From Shinella lacus (GTDB lineage Bacteria > Pseudomonadota > Alphaproteobacteria > Rhizobiales > Rhizobiaceae), in contig NZ_WHSB02000004.1 of NCBI RefSeq assembly GCF_010994755.1, positions 496,001 to 560,000 of the forward strand: a stretch of DNA of 64,000 bases. The letters run 5' to 3'. Under the pieces are notes generated by a model. That model searched no databases, was not told the origin of the DNA, and saw nothing but the letters and a program-made list of their open reading frames with translations. Shown here piece by piece: positions 44,407 through 53,565 of the stretch. Numbering within the stretch: the first letter of the stretch is position 1; each line of letters begins with the position of its first letter. The position numbers and the translations under genes are program-made.

Positions 44407-44485
44407 AAACCGGGTGCTGGCGGGTGCTCCGCCGGCACTTTTCCCCAAGCGGAATGAATCGCGCATCGGAAAAAATGGAACAGGC

Positions 44486-44549
44486 TTGACGTTCTCCGCA
44501 GAAAATGGAATAAACATTCCGTAAGACGGAATTCGCGGTTTGTTTATTC
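44486..44549 (+). promoter_or_regulatory. Promoter with nested inverted repeats upstream of the inositol/rhizopine transporter
   Basis: TTGACG (44486-44491) - 17 nt - AATAAA (44509-44514) looks like a sigma-70 promoter. Over and after the -10 lie two nested inverted repeats. The outer arms are GAATAAACA (44508-44516) and TGTTTATTC (44541-44549). The inner arms are ATTCCGT (44516-44522) and ACGGAAT (44526-44532). The position suits repression by the adjacent LacI-family protein. It is also able to form a hairpin in the leader RNA. Confidence 0.65.
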
Positions 44550-44658
44550 TGTTTTGACCCCTGCCTCCCGGGAGGAGCAAGGGTCGGCCACCCGCAAGGG
44601 CGCGCCATCCGGATCAGTCTGTGGTGCGACCGGACACCACGTTGAGGAGGAGAACGAC

Positions 44659-45588
44659 ATGAAAAAATTCATTCTTGGCTCGGCACTCGCCGTCATGATG
44701 TCCACCGCCGCCCATGCCGAGACGATCGGCGTGACGATGGCGCAGTTCGACGACAACTTCCTGACCGTCCTGCGCAACGGCATGTCCGACTATGCCAAGA
44801 CGCTCGACGGCGTCGAACTGCAGATCGAGGACGCACAGAACGACGTCGCCAAGCAGCAGAGCCAGATCCAGAACTTCATCGCTTCCGGCGTCAGCGCCAT
44901 CATCGTGAACCCGGTCGATACCGACGCCACCGCCGCCATGTCGAAGGCTGCCGCGGATGCCGGCATTGCGCTCGTCTATGTCAACCGCGAGCCGGTCAAC
45001 GTCAACGAACTGCCGGAAAAGCAGGCCTTCGTCGCGTCCAATGAAATGGAATCCGGCACGCTGGAAACCAAGGAAGTCTGCCGGCTCCTCAACGGCAAGG
45101 GCAAGGTCGTCGTCATGATGGGCGAGCTTTCCAACCAGGCCGCCCGCATGCGCACGCAGGACGTCAAGGACGTGATTGCGACCGACGAGTGCAAGGGCCT
45201 CGAAATCGTCGAGGAGCAGACCGCCAACTGGTCGCGTACCCAGGGCTCCGACCTCATGACCAACTGGCTCTCCGCCGGCCTGGAATTCGACGCCGTCATC
45301 TCCAACAACGATGAAATGGCGATCGGCGCCATCCAGGCGCTGAAGGCCGCCGGCCGCTCGATGGACAGCGTCGTCGTCGCCGGTGTCGATGCCACGCAGG
45401 ACGCACTCGCCGCCATGGCTGCGGGCGACCTCGACGTGACGGTGTTCCAGGATGCCGCCGGCCAGGGCAAGGGCTCGGTCGATGCCGCGCTGAAGCTTGC
45501 CAAGGGCGAAAAGGTCGAGACGAAGGTCTACATCCCCTTCCAGCTCGTGACCCCGGCCAACATCGCCGACTTCCAGTCGAAGAACTGA
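44659..45588 (+). CDS. Inositol/rhizopine-type periplasmic binding protein
   Basis: A 309-residue CUT2 binding protein with a signal peptide ([18 protein letters not shown]). The mature start [20 protein letters not shown] and the segments [38 protein letters not shown] and [19 protein letters not shown] resemble both MocB (rhizopine binding) and IbpA (myo-inositol binding) of rhizobia. Sequence alone does not separate these two. GAGGAGGAG precedes the ATG. A 14-bp hairpin follows the gene. Confidence 0.88.
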   Translation: MKKFILGSALAVMMSTAAHAETIGVTMAQFDDNFLTVLRNGMSDYAKTLDGVELQIEDAQNDVAKQQSQIQNFIASGVSAIIVNPVDTDATAAMSKAAADAGIALVYVNREPVNVNELPEKQAFVASNEMESGTLETKEVCRLLNGKGKVVVMMGELSNQAARMRTQDVKDVIATDECKGLEIVEEQTANWSRTQGSDLMTNWLSAGLEFDAVISNNDEMAIGAIQALKAAGRSMDSVVVAGVDATQDALAAMAAGDLDVTVFQDAAGQGKGSVDAALKLAKGEKVETKVYIPFQLVTPANIADFQSKN

Positions 45589-45628
45589 TCGGCTCTCGCC
45601 GGTCAAGCAAGAACGGCTAGACTGTTAT

Positions 45629-45658
45629 GGACGCGCGCACGCCTGCGTGCGCGCGTCC
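45629..45658 (+). other. Very stable hairpin after the binding-protein gene
   Basis: GGACGCGCGCACGC (45629-45642) and its exact complement (45645-45658) form a perfect 14-bp stem separated by CT. There is no T run, so it is more likely a 3'-end stabiliser protecting binding-protein mRNA, or a partial block, than a full terminator. It lies between the binding-protein and ATPase genes. Confidence 0.85.
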
Positions 45659-45688
45659 GACCCGTTTCAGGTTGCAAGGGAGGGGACG

Positions 45689-47227
45689 ATGGTCAGTCCG
45701 ACCACCATGGCCGCGGTTCGTGCCAGCGGCGCCATTCCGAATGCCGAATATCTCTTGTCCGCGGAAGGTGTCCGCAAGGAATTCCCCGGCGTCGTCGCCC
45801 TCGACGACGTCCAGTTCAAGCTGAAGCGCGGCACCGTGCATGCCCTGATGGGCGAAAACGGCGCAGGCAAATCCACGCTGATGAAGATCCTCGCCGGCAT
45901 CTACACGCCGGACCAGGGCGAGGTGCTGCTGAAGGGCCAGAAGATCCGGCTCGGCTCGCCGCTCGATGCGCTGGAAAACGGCATCGCCATGATCCATCAG
46001 GAACTGAACCTGATGCCGTTCATGACGGTGGCGGAAAACATCTGGATCCGCCGCGAGCCGAAGAACCGCTTCGGCTTCGTCGATCACGGCGAGATGCACC
46101 GCAAGACGGCCGAGCTCTTCAAGCGCCTCAACATTATCATGGACCCGGAAGTGCAGGTGCGCGATCTTTCGGTCGCCAACCGCCAGATGGTCGAGATTGC
46201 CAAGGCCGTCTCCTACGAATCCGACGTGCTGATCATGGACGAGCCGACCTCGGCGCTGACCGAGCGCGAGGTGGAGCACCTCTTCACCATCATCCGGGAT
46301 CTCCGTTCGCAGGGCATCGGCATCGTCTACATTACGCACAAGATGAACGAGCTGTTTGAGATCGCCGACGAATTCTCGGTGTTCCGCGACGGCAAATATA
46401 TCGGCACGCACGCCTCCACCGACGTGACGCGCGACGACATCATCCGCATGATGGTCGGTCGCGAGATCACCCAGATGTTCCCCAAGGAAGAGGTGCCGAT
46501 CGGCGACGTCGTGTTGTCGGTCAAAAACCTCTCGCTCAAGGGCGTCTTCCACGACGTGTCCTTCGATGTGCGCGCAGGCGAAATCCTGGGCCTTGCCGGC
46601 CTCGTCGGTTCCGGCCGCTCGAATGTCGCCGAGACGATCTTCGGCGTGACGCCGGCGACCTCGGGCACGATCGAGATCAACGGCAAAAAGGTCACCATCG
46701 ACAGCCCGAACACCGCGATCCGCAACCGCATGGCCTTCCTCACGGAAGACCGCAAGGAGACCGGCTGTCTGCTCATCCTCGACGTGCTGGAAAACATGCA
46801 GATCGCCGTGCTTCAGGACAAGTTCGTGAAGAACGGCTTCGTTTCCGAGGGCGCGCTGACCAAGGTCTGCGAAGAGATGAGCAAGAAGCTGCGTGTCAAG
46901 ACGCCGAACCTGTCGGAGCGCATCGAGAACCTGTCGGGCGGCAACCAGCAGAAGGTGCTGATCGGCCGCTGGCTGCTCACCCATCCGCGCATCCTGATCC
47001 TCGACGAGCCTACGCGCGGCATCGATGTCGGCGCCAAGGCGGAAATCCACCGCTTTGTCACCGAACTCGCCCGCGACGGCGTCGCCGTCATCATGATCTC
47101 GTCGGAAATGCCGGAAGTGCTCGGCATGAGCGACCGCGTGATGGTCATGCACGAGGGCCGCGTCACCGGCATTATCGACCGCGCGGACGCCACGCAGGTC
47201 GCGGTGATGGAACTGGCTGCCCAGTAA
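45689..47227 (+). CDS. iatA: Inositol/rhizopine-type ABC transporter ATPase
   Basis: A 512-residue double-domain CUT2 ATPase. NBD1 has [22 protein letters not shown] and Walker [17 protein letters not shown]2 has [24 protein letters not shown] and [14 protein letters not shown]. An N-terminal stretch of about 25 residues precedes the first domain. ATG 45689 follows GGGAGGGG. The iat name is by similarity to rhizobial inositol transport genes and by neighbours. Confidence 0.88.
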   Translation: MVSPTTMAAVRASGAIPNAEYLLSAEGVRKEFPGVVALDDVQFKLKRGTVHALMGENGAGKSTLMKILAGIYTPDQGEVLLKGQKIRLGSPLDALENGIAMIHQELNLMPFMTVAENIWIRREPKNRFGFVDHGEMHRKTAELFKRLNIIMDPEVQVRDLSVANRQMVEIAKAVSYESDVLIMDEPTSALTEREVEHLFTIIRDLRSQGIGIVYITHKMNELFEIADEFSVFRDGKYIGTHASTDVTRDDIIRMMVGREITQMFPKEEVPIGDVVLSVKNLSLKGVFHDVSFDVRAGEILGLAGLVGSGRSNVAETIFGVTPATSGTIEINGKKVTIDSPNTAIRNRMAFLTEDRKETGCLLILDVLENMQIAVLQDKFVKNGFVSEGALTKVCEEMSKKLRVKTPNLSERIENLSGGNQQKVLIGRWLLTHPRILILDEPTRGIDVGAKAEIHRFVTELARDGVAVIMISSEMPEVLGMSDRVMVMHEGRVTGIIDRADATQVAVMELAAQ

Positions 47228-47264
47228 GTTTTTGGGCCGCTACGCGGCCACAAGGGAGGTAATC

Positions 47265-48284
47265 ATGAGCACGAATTCCGCAGCGCAAGCCCAGGTCGCC
47301 GCGCAGAAATCTGCCCGCCGGCTCCCGCCGGAACTCAGCATCTTTCTCGTCCTCATCGGCATCGCGCTGGTCTACGAAATCCTCGGCTGGATTTTTGTCG
47401 GCCAGAGCTTTCTGATGAACACGCAGCGCCTGACGATCATCATCCTGCAGGTTTCCGTCATCGGCATCATCGCCGTCGGCGTCACGCAGGTCATCATCAC
47501 GGGCGGCATCGATCTGTCCTCCGGCTCGGTGGTCGGCATGACCGCCATGTTCTCTGCGAGCCTCGCGCAATCCTCCACCTGGCCGCGCGCGCTCTATCCC
47601 TCATTGACCGACATGCCCGTCATCGTGCCGGTGGCGCTCGGCATCGGCGTCGGCCTCTTGGCCGGCTTCATCAACGGCCAGCTCATCGCCAAGACGAAAA
47701 TCCCGCCCTTCATCGCCACGCTCGGCATGATGGTCTCGGCGCGCGGCATCTCCAAGTGGTACACGAAGGGCCAGCCGGTCTCGGGCCTCACCGACCAGTT
47801 CAGCTTCATCGGCACCGGCATCTGGCCCGTTGTCATCTTCCTCGTCGTCGCCGTCATCTTCCACATCGCGCTGCGCTACACCCGCTACGGCAAGTTCACC
47901 TATGCGATCGGCGCCAATGTGCAGGCCGCCCGCGTCTCCGGCATCAATGTCGAATCGCATCTGGTGAAGGTCTACGCCATCGCCGGTGCGCTGGCCGGTC
48001 TCGCCGGCGTCGTCACCGCGGCGCGCGCCCAGACGGCGCAGGCCGGCATGGGCGTGATGTACGAACTCGACGCGATTGCCGCGACCGTCATCGGCGGCAC
48101 CTCGCTTGCCGGCGGCGTCGGGCGCATCACCGGCACGGTCATCGGCACCGTCATCCTCGGCGTCATGACATCGGGCTTTACCTTCCTGCGCGTCGATGCT
48201 TTCTACCAGGAAATCGTCAAGGGCGTGATCATCGTGGCCGCCGTCGTCGTCGACGTCTACCGCCAGAAGAAGCGCAAGACGTAG
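47265..48284 (+). CDS. iatP: Inositol/rhizopine-type ABC transporter permease
   Basis: A 339-residue CUT2 permease with about nine or ten transmembrane helices (LSIFLVLIGIALVYEILGWIF first). It has the family motif TGGIDLSSGSVVGMTAMF and the late TVIGGTSLAGGVGRITGTVIG. GGGAGG lies 7 nt before the ATG and 38 nt after the ATPase stop. It is followed by a palindromic repeat rather than a terminator, so idhA can be co-transcribed. Confidence 0.9.
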   Translation: MSTNSAAQAQVAAQKSARRLPPELSIFLVLIGIALVYEILGWIFVGQSFLMNTQRLTIIILQVSVIGIIAVGVTQVIITGGIDLSSGSVVGMTAMFSASLAQSSTWPRALYPSLTDMPVIVPVALGIGVGLLAGFINGQLIAKTKIPPFIATLGMMVSARGISKWYTKGQPVSGLTDQFSFIGTGIWPVVIFLVVAVIFHIALRYTRYGKFTYAIGANVQAARVSGINVESHLVKVYAIAGALAGLAGVVTAARAQTAQAGMGVMYELDAIAATVIGGTSLAGGVGRITGTVIGTVILGVMTSGFTFLRVDAFYQEIVKGVIIVAAVVVDVYRQKKRKT

Positions 48285-48290
48285 TTAAAT

Positions 48291-48370
48291 GAGCGAATAG
48301 GGAGTGGCGAATAGCGAATAGTTCGCCGACAACCGCTCCCCATTCGCTATTCCCTATTCGCTAATCGCTC
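48291..48370. repeat. GCGAATAG repeat hairpin between iatP and idhA
   Basis: The octamer GCGAATAG occurs at 48293-48300, 48307-48314 and 48314-48321 on the + strand. The inverse CTATTCGC lies at 48354-48361, with related pieces around it. The block can fold into a long imperfect hairpin. Similar 'attcgctattcgc' blocks are common between genes in Rhizobiales, from memory. It fills the whole gap between the two genes and is too irregular to be a CRISPR. Confidence 0.8.
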
Positions 48371-48383
48371 ACATGAGGACAAC

Positions 48384-49376
48384 ATGACTGTAAGATTTGG
48401 TCTTCTCGGCGCCGGCCGCATCGGCAAGGTGCATGCCAAGGCCGTGACCGGCAATCCGGACGCCGTGCTCGTGGCCGTCGCCGATGCCTTCCCGGCGGCT
48501 GCCGACGCCATCGCCAAGCAGTATGGCTGCGACGTGCGCACCATCGAGGCGATCGAGGCGGCCAAGGACATCGACGCCGTCGTGATCTGCACGCCGACCG
48601 ACACCCATGCCGACCTGATCGAGCGCTTTTCGCGCGCCGGCAAGGCGATCTTCTGCGAAAAGCCGATCGACCTCGATGTCGATCGCGTGCGCGCCTGCAT
48701 GAAGGTGGTGGAAGACACCAAGGGCAAGCTGATGGTCGGCTTCAACCGCCGCTTCGACCCGCATTTCATGGCCGTGCGCAAGGCGATCGACGAGGGCAAA
48801 ATCGGTGATGTCGAGATGGTCACCATCACGTCGCGCGACCCCGGCGCTCCGCCGGTCGACTACATCAAGCGCTCCGGCGGCATCTTCCGCGACATGACGA
48901 TCCATGACTTCGACATGGCCCGCTTCCTGCTCGGCGAAGAGGTCGTCTCGGTCTCCGCAACCGCTGCCGTGCTGGTCGATCCGGAAATCGGCAAGGCCGG
49001 CGACTATGACAGCGTCTCCGTCATACTCCAGACGAAGTCCGGCAAGCAGGCCGTCATCTCCAATTCGCGGCGCGCCACCTACGGCTACGACCAGCGCATC
49101 GAGGTGCACGGCTCGAAGGGCATGGTCGCCGCCGAAAACCAGCGCCCGGTCTCCATCGAAATCGCCAACGGCGAAGGCTACACCCGCCCGCCGCTGCACG
49201 ATTTCTTCATGACCCGCTACACGGAAGCCTACGCCAACGAAATCGCGGCCTTTATCGCCGCCATCGAAAAGGGCGCTACCATCTCGCCGTCCGGCGCCGA
49301 TGGCCTCGCAGCCCTAGCCCTCGCCGATGCCGCGGTAAAATCCGTACAGGAAAAGCGCCAGATTTCTGTCGGCTGA
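48384..49376 (+). CDS. idhA: Inositol 2-dehydrogenase (Gfo/Idh/MocA family)
   Basis: A 330-residue NAD-dependent dehydrogenase oxidising myo-inositol to scyllo-inosose. The Rossmann start VRFGLLGAGRIGKVHAKAV, the catalytic lysine motif FCEKPIDL and GGIFRDMTIHDFDMARFLLG are all present. The sequence is close to rhizobial IdhA, and MocA of the rhizopine locus is a paralogue in the same family. As the last gene after the transporter it supplies the first cytoplasmic oxidation. A terminator follows. Confidence 0.9.
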   Translation: MTVRFGLLGAGRIGKVHAKAVTGNPDAVLVAVADAFPAAADAIAKQYGCDVRTIEAIEAAKDIDAVVICTPTDTHADLIERFSRAGKAIFCEKPIDLDVDRVRACMKVVEDTKGKLMVGFNRRFDPHFMAVRKAIDEGKIGDVEMVTITSRDPGAPPVDYIKRSGGIFRDMTIHDFDMARFLLGEEVVSVSATAAVLVDPEIGKAGDYDSVSVILQTKSGKQAVISNSRRATYGYDQRIEVHGSKGMVAAENQRPVSIEIANGEGYTRPPLHDFFMTRYTEAYANEIAAFIAAIEKGATISPSGADGLAALALADAAVKSVQEKRQISVG

Positions 49377-49401
49377 CGGACAAAGCCTCCCAAGGCAACT
49401 G

Positions 49402-49430
49402 GCCGGGCGATTTTGTCGCCCGGTCTTTTT
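49402..49430 (+). terminator. Rho-independent terminator after idhA
   Basis: CCGGGCGA (49403-49410) and TCGCCCGG (49416-49423) form a perfect 8-bp stem with a TTTTG loop, followed by TCTTTTT. It lies 26 nt after the idhA stop and closes the inositol/rhizopine operon. Confidence 0.92.
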
Positions 49431-49517
49431 GTGCGGCCCTCGTAATCGACCCGAGCATGACGGAGGAGAGGTGCTTGAGAGACCGGGAAAGCCTAAACGG
49501 GCTTTCCCCACCTGCCC

Positions 49518-50738
49518 TCAATCCCCATCCGTCCGGGCAGCAATAATATCGTGGTCCATCTCCGCCAGTGCACGGGCAAAGTGCCCCTCCAGCACCAAGG
49601 TCGCCTCCTCCGGCACGACCGAAATCGGCGGTGCGCCGAGCAGGCGCACTTGCTGCGACTGTGCCAGCCCCTCCTCCAGTCCGCGCTGGATGAGGTCGAA
49701 ATAGCGGGTGCCCGGCCCGGTGATGGCGATGGGCATGTTTTCGTAGAGGCTCACCATGCGTGAAAGCCCCTGCCCCAGCGCGAGACCGGCCTGGCGGAAG
49801 GCGTATTCGGACATGCGGTGGCCCTGGCGGGCGCGCAGCGCGATCTTGTCCATCTCGGCAAGCGGCACGAATTTTGCGGGGATCGTGTCCGGCGGCACTT
49901 CGAAGGCGGTGCGCAGGATGCCGTAGAAACCGGCGGACGCCTCGATGCAGCCCTGCGAGCCGCAGCGGCACAATTTGCCATCCGATGAATTCAGCATGTG
50001 CCCGAAATTCGGCGCGGTGACGGAGAGTTCGCCGGAGCGATCGAACCGCGCAATTCCAAGCCCGATGCTGTGGCCGAGAGACAGCGCCGCGACGGCCTGC
50101 AGGTTTTTCACGCCCGCTTTTTCCATGCGCAGCGCCATGGCGTGTGCCACGAGCAGCGTCTCGTTGCTGAGCAGGATTTTCGCCCGCCAATGCGGCTCCA
50201 GCAGTGCCGCAAAATCCACCTGCTGCGCGCCAAAAACCGGCGACCAGACGAGACGCGCCAGGGCGGGATCGACCAGGCCCTTGCTGCTGATGGAGACGAC
50301 GAGCACCTGCCCTCGCTCAATGCGCGAGCGGCTCACCAGCTTTTCCAGCGCGGCGACGAAGGCCTCCGCAAAGGGCCGCGTCGAAGTGTCGGCGTGGTTG
50401 CGCGCCTCCTCGAACCGGTCGATCAGCGTGCCGGCATAGTCGGCCAGCGAATATTGCACGATATCGGACGAGATACGTACCGTGACGAGATAACCCGCCC
50501 CGCGCCGCTGACCGAAGATGACGCGAGGGCGGCCGCGCGAGGCAGACGCCTGCTGCTCGCGGCGCTCCAGCACATCGGCCTTTTCAAGCTCTGCGGTAAT
50601 CGCCGAAACCGTCGCCGAGGCGAGCCCGGTATGCTGGGAAATATCGGTGTGCGCGAGCGGACCATGCCGGCGCAGAGAGGCGAGCACGAGCGCGCTGTTC
50701 TGCTGACGCACAAGCTCCGTGCTCGACTTGGTCAGCAT
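49518..50738 (-). CDS. xylR: ROK-family transcriptional repressor, XylR type
   Basis: A 406-residue ROK regulator. An N-terminal winged HTH ([22 protein letters not shown]) is followed by a ROK sugar-kinase-like domain with the zinc motif [10 protein letters not shown]. The kinase ATP site is degenerate, as in repressors. It is divergent from xylF, and a 21-bp palindrome lies in the gap. D-xylose or a related pentose is the likely inducer, by context. The start ATG 50738 has only a weak ribosome site, and an upstream in-frame codon is possible. Confidence 0.85.
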   Translation of the reverse strand: MLTKSSTELVRQQNSALVLASLRRHGPLAHTDISQHTGLASATVSAITAELEKADVLERREQQASASRGRPRVIFGQRRGAGYLVTVRISSDIVQYSLADYAGTLIDRFEEARNHADTSTRPFAEAFVAALEKLVSRSRIERGQVLVVSISSKGLVDPALARLVWSPVFGAQQVDFAALLEPHWRAKILLSNETLLVAHAMALRMEKAGVKNLQAVAALSLGHSIGLGIARFDRSGELSVTAPNFGHMLNSSDGKLCRCGSQGCIEASAGFYGILRTAFEVPPDTIPAKFVPLAEMDKIALRARQGHRMSEYAFRQAGLALGQGLSRMVSLYENMPIAITGPGTRYFDLIQRGLEEGLAQSQQVRLLGAPPISVVPEEATLVLEGHFARALAEMDHDIIAARTDGD

Positions 50739-50825
50739 CCCCGGGTTCCACTCGTTTTCATAGGCTGCAACACATGCCCCTCCCAAAGCATCTGTCGTGC
50801 TGCCGATCAAGGTCTCGATGCCTTG

Positions 50826-50875
50826 TTGACAGCCCGAAAAACTTCTGACATTTATTTTCTCGACTGTCGAGAAAA
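50826..50875 (+). promoter_or_regulatory. xylF promoter with 21-bp palindromic operator
   Basis: TTTTCTCGAC (50855-50864), a single T, then GTCGAGAAAA (50866-50875) make a perfect 21-bp palindrome with 10-bp arms, typical of a ROK repressor site. A consensus -35 TTGACA lies at 50826-50831. The -10 would fall in the A/T-rich CATTTATT just before the operator, so binding there would block initiation or escape. Confidence 0.8.
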
Positions 50876-50981
50876 AAGTCCCGGCACCGTCGGGAGGGGC
50901 ATCGAGACAGTATTATCGTGGCCGGTCGTTGAAAGGGCGGGAGGTTCGTCCAAGCGGCCGGTATTCACTTGGGAGGATAAT

Positions 50982-52022
50982 ATGAAGTTCGTTCTGAAGC
51001 TGATGGCAGGGGCTGCCATCATCGTTTCCCTGCATTCCGTTGCGCACGCCAAGGACCTCGTGGTCGGCGTTTCCTGGTCGAACTTCCAGGAAGAGCGCTG
51101 GAAAACCGACGAAGCCGCCATCAAGGCAGCGCTCGAAGCCTCCGGCGACAAGTACATCTCGGCTGACGCTCAGTCTTCCGCAGCAAAGCAGCTGACGGAC
51201 GTCGAATCGCTGATCGCCCAGGGCGCCAACGCCATCATCGTTCTCGCCCAGGATTCGGAAGCCATCGGCCCGGCCATCGAAAAGGCCGCTGCTGAAGGCA
51301 TCCCGGTCGTCGGCTACGACCGCCTGATCGAAAACCCGGCCGCCTTCTACATCACCTTCGACAACAAGGAAGTCGGCCGTATGCAGGCCCGCGAAGTGTT
51401 CAAGGTGAAGCCGGAAGGCAACTATGTCTTCATCAAGGGCTCCTCGTCCGACCCGAACGCCGACTTCCTCTTCGCTGGCCAGCAGGAAGTGCTGAAGGAA
51501 GCGATCGACGCCGGCAAGATCAAGACGGTGGGCGAAGCCTATACCGATGGCTGGAAGCCGGAAAACGCCCAGAAGAACATGGAACAGTTCCTGACGGCGA
51601 ACGACAACAAGGTCGACGCGGTCGTCGCCTCGAACGACGGCACGGCCGGCGGCGCAATCGCTGCGCTGACGGCACAGGGCCTCGCCGGCTCCGTCCCGGT
51701 CTCCGGCCAGGACGCCGACCACGCCGCGCTGAACCGCGTGGCGCTCGGCACCCAGACCGTTTCCGTCTGGAAGGATAGCCGTGAACTCGGCAAGCGCGCT
51801 GCGGAAATCGCAGCCTCGCTCGCCAGCGGCAAGACCATGGACGAAATCGAAGGCGTGACCACCTTCAACGGCGGCCCGAAGGGCGTCGAAATGAAGTCGG
51901 TCTTCCTCGCCCCGCTGCCGATCACCAAGGACAACCTGAACGTCGTCATCGACGCAGGCTGGATCCCGAAGGAAACGGCTTGCCAGGGCGTTGCTGCCGG
52001 CTCGGTCGCAGCCTGCAACTGA
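50982..52022 (+). CDS. xylF: D-xylose-type periplasmic binding protein
   Basis: A 346-residue CUT2 binding protein with a signal peptide ([18 protein letters not shown]). The mature start [19 protein letters not shown] and [26 protein letters not shown] resemble XylF (ERW and YDR...FDN sugar-contact segments). Two C-terminal cysteines (TACQG, AACN) may form a disulfide. GGGAGG precedes the ATG. The gene is followed by a hairpin and a dispersed repeat before xylH. Confidence 0.9.
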   Translation: MKFVLKLMAGAAIIVSLHSVAHAKDLVVGVSWSNFQEERWKTDEAAIKAALEASGDKYISADAQSSAAKQLTDVESLIAQGANAIIVLAQDSEAIGPAIEKAAAEGIPVVGYDRLIENPAAFYITFDNKEVGRMQAREVFKVKPEGNYVFIKGSSSDPNADFLFAGQQEVLKEAIDAGKIKTVGEAYTDGWKPENAQKNMEQFLTANDNKVDAVVASNDGTAGGAIAALTAQGLAGSVPVSGQDADHAALNRVALGTQTVSVWKDSRELGKRAAEIAASLASGKTMDEIEGVTTFNGGPKGVEMKSVFLAPLPITKDNLNVVIDAGWIPKETACQGVAAGSVAACN

Positions 52023-52058
52023 GTAGCCGCCATCCGGTACTGATCTGACCATCGCCAG

Positions 52059-52085
52059 GCGCCGCAACGTCAAACGTTGCGGCGC
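52059..52085 (+). other. Strong hairpin after xylF
   Basis: GCGCCGCAACGT (52059-52070) pairs perfectly with ACGTTGCGGCGC (52074-52085), a 12-bp stem with a CAA loop, 37 nt past the xylF stop. There is no T run. It probably shields the xylF message from 3' decay, and it parallels hairpins after chvE and the inositol-type binding-protein gene. Confidence 0.85.
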
Positions 52086-52134
52086 TTGCGCAAGATGGGC
52101 AGCGGGCGGAGGATGAAGACGGCGAACATCCTCG

Positions 52135-52182
52135 AAGCGGGATGCGGAAAAGTGGGAACCGGTTTTCCGTGACATCCCGCTT
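52135..52182. repeat. Palindromic dispersed repeat between xylF and xylH
   Basis: Outer arms AAGCGGGATG (52135-52144) and CATCCCGCTT (52173-52182), inner arms CGGAAAA (52145-52151) and TTTTCCG (52163-52169), around a GTGGGAACCGG core. The AAAAGTGGGAACCGGTTTT core is one of the commonest intergenic palindromes of Rhizobiales, from general knowledge. Confidence 0.85.
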
Positions 52183-52237
52183 GAACTTCAGACCACGCCC
52201 GAAGAACACGTCAACAAAGTGGGGGGACGGCAAAGCC

Positions 52238-53551
52238 ATGGCCGACATCACGACTACCGCACAAGCCAATCGCGCGCGATCGGCAAGCGAGAACCCGGTA
52301 AAGCGCTTCTTCCGCGCAACCGAGATCGACACGCGCCTGCTCGGCATGATCGGCGCCATGCTGATCATCTGGATCGGCTTCAACATCCTGTCCGGCGGCC
52401 TGTTCCTGACGCCGCGCAACCTCTGGAACCTTTCCGTCCAGACCGCCTCCGTCGCCGTGATGGCGACCGGCATGGTGCTCGTCATCGTCACGCGCAACAT
52501 CGACCTGTCCGTCGGTTCCATCCTCGGCTTCGTGGGCATGAGCATGGGCGTTCTGCAGGCCGAACTGCTGCCGCAGCTGCTCGGCTTCAACCACCCCGCC
52601 ATCTGGGTCGTGACGCTTCTCGCCGGCATCCTGCTGGGCGCCGCCATCGGCGCGCTGCACGGCTCCATCATCGCCTTCCTCAACGTGCCCTCCTTCATCG
52701 TCACGCTCGGCGGCCTGCTGGTCTGGCGCGGCGCAACCTGGTTCGTGACCAGCGGCCGCACGGTCGCCCCGATGGATTCGACCTTCCGCCTGATGGGCGG
52801 CGGCACCGAGGGCTCGATCGGCGCCACGGCGAGCTGGGTCGTCGGCATCCTCGCCTGCATCGCCATCGTCGCCACCATCATCAATTCGCGAAAACAGCGC
52901 CAGCGCTTCGGCTTCCCGCAGCGCCCGATGTGGGCGGAGTATTTCCTCACCGCCGTAGGCTGCGCGCTGGTGCTCGGCGCCATCGCCGTCGTCAACAGCT
53001 ACCCCTGGCCCGTCGCCATCGCCCGCAAATATGCCGACGCCAACGGCATCGCCTGGCCGGACGGCGGCCTGTTCATCCCGCACGGCATCGCCATTCCGGT
53101 GCTCATCGCCATCGTCGTCGGCATCGTGATGACCTTCATCTCGACGCGCCTGCGCTTCGGCCGCTATGTCTTCGCCATCGGCGGCAACCAGGAGGCGGCG
53201 GAACTCGCCGGCATCAAGACCCGCTGGGTGACGGTAAAGATCTTCGCGCTGATGGGCATTCTCTGCGCCATCGCCGCTGCCATCTCCACCGCCCGCCTCA
53301 ATGCCGCGACCAACGCGCAGGGCGAGCTCGACGAGCTCTACACCATCGCCGCAGCCGTCATCGGCGGCACGTCGCTTGGCGGTGGCATGGGCACAATCGC
53401 AGGCGCCATGCTCGGCGCCCTCGTCATGCAATCGCTGCAATCGGGCATGGTGCTGGTCGGCATCGATACCCCGTTCCAGCGCATCGTGGTGGGCATGGTC
53501 CTTGTCGTCGCCGTCTGGCTCGACACGGTCTACCGCGCCCGCGCCAAGTAA
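52238..53551 (+). CDS. xylH: D-xylose-type ABC transporter permease
   Basis: A 437-residue CUT2 permease with the long cytoplasmic/periplasmic insert typical of XylH. Motifs are [20 protein letters not shown] near residue 90 and [21 protein letters not shown] near the end. About ten or more helices are visible. A ribosome site GGGGGG lies 9 nt before the ATG. Its stop is 14 nt before xylG. Confidence 0.93.
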   Translation: MADITTTAQANRARSASENPVKRFFRATEIDTRLLGMIGAMLIIWIGFNILSGGLFLTPRNLWNLSVQTASVAVMATGMVLVIVTRNIDLSVGSILGFVGMSMGVLQAELLPQLLGFNHPAIWVVTLLAGILLGAAIGALHGSIIAFLNVPSFIVTLGGLLVWRGATWFVTSGRTVAPMDSTFRLMGGGTEGSIGATASWVVGILACIAIVATIINSRKQRQRFGFPQRPMWAEYFLTAVGCALVLGAIAVVNSYPWPVAIARKYADANGIAWPDGGLFIPHGIAIPVLIAIVVGIVMTFISTRLRFGRYVFAIGGNQEAAELAGIKTRWVTVKIFALMGILCAIAAAISTARLNAATNAQGELDELYTIAAAVIGGTSLGGGMGTIAGAMLGALVMQSLQSGMVLVGIDTPFQRIVVGMVLVVAVWLDTVYRARAK

Positions 53552-53565
53552 GAGGAGCCCATCCA

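Noticed and set aside
48291-48370. Possible small CRISPR array
   Set aside because: Repeat units are 8 bp, overlapping and of mixed orientation, with no regular spacers and no cas genes. It is a palindromic intergenic repeat.
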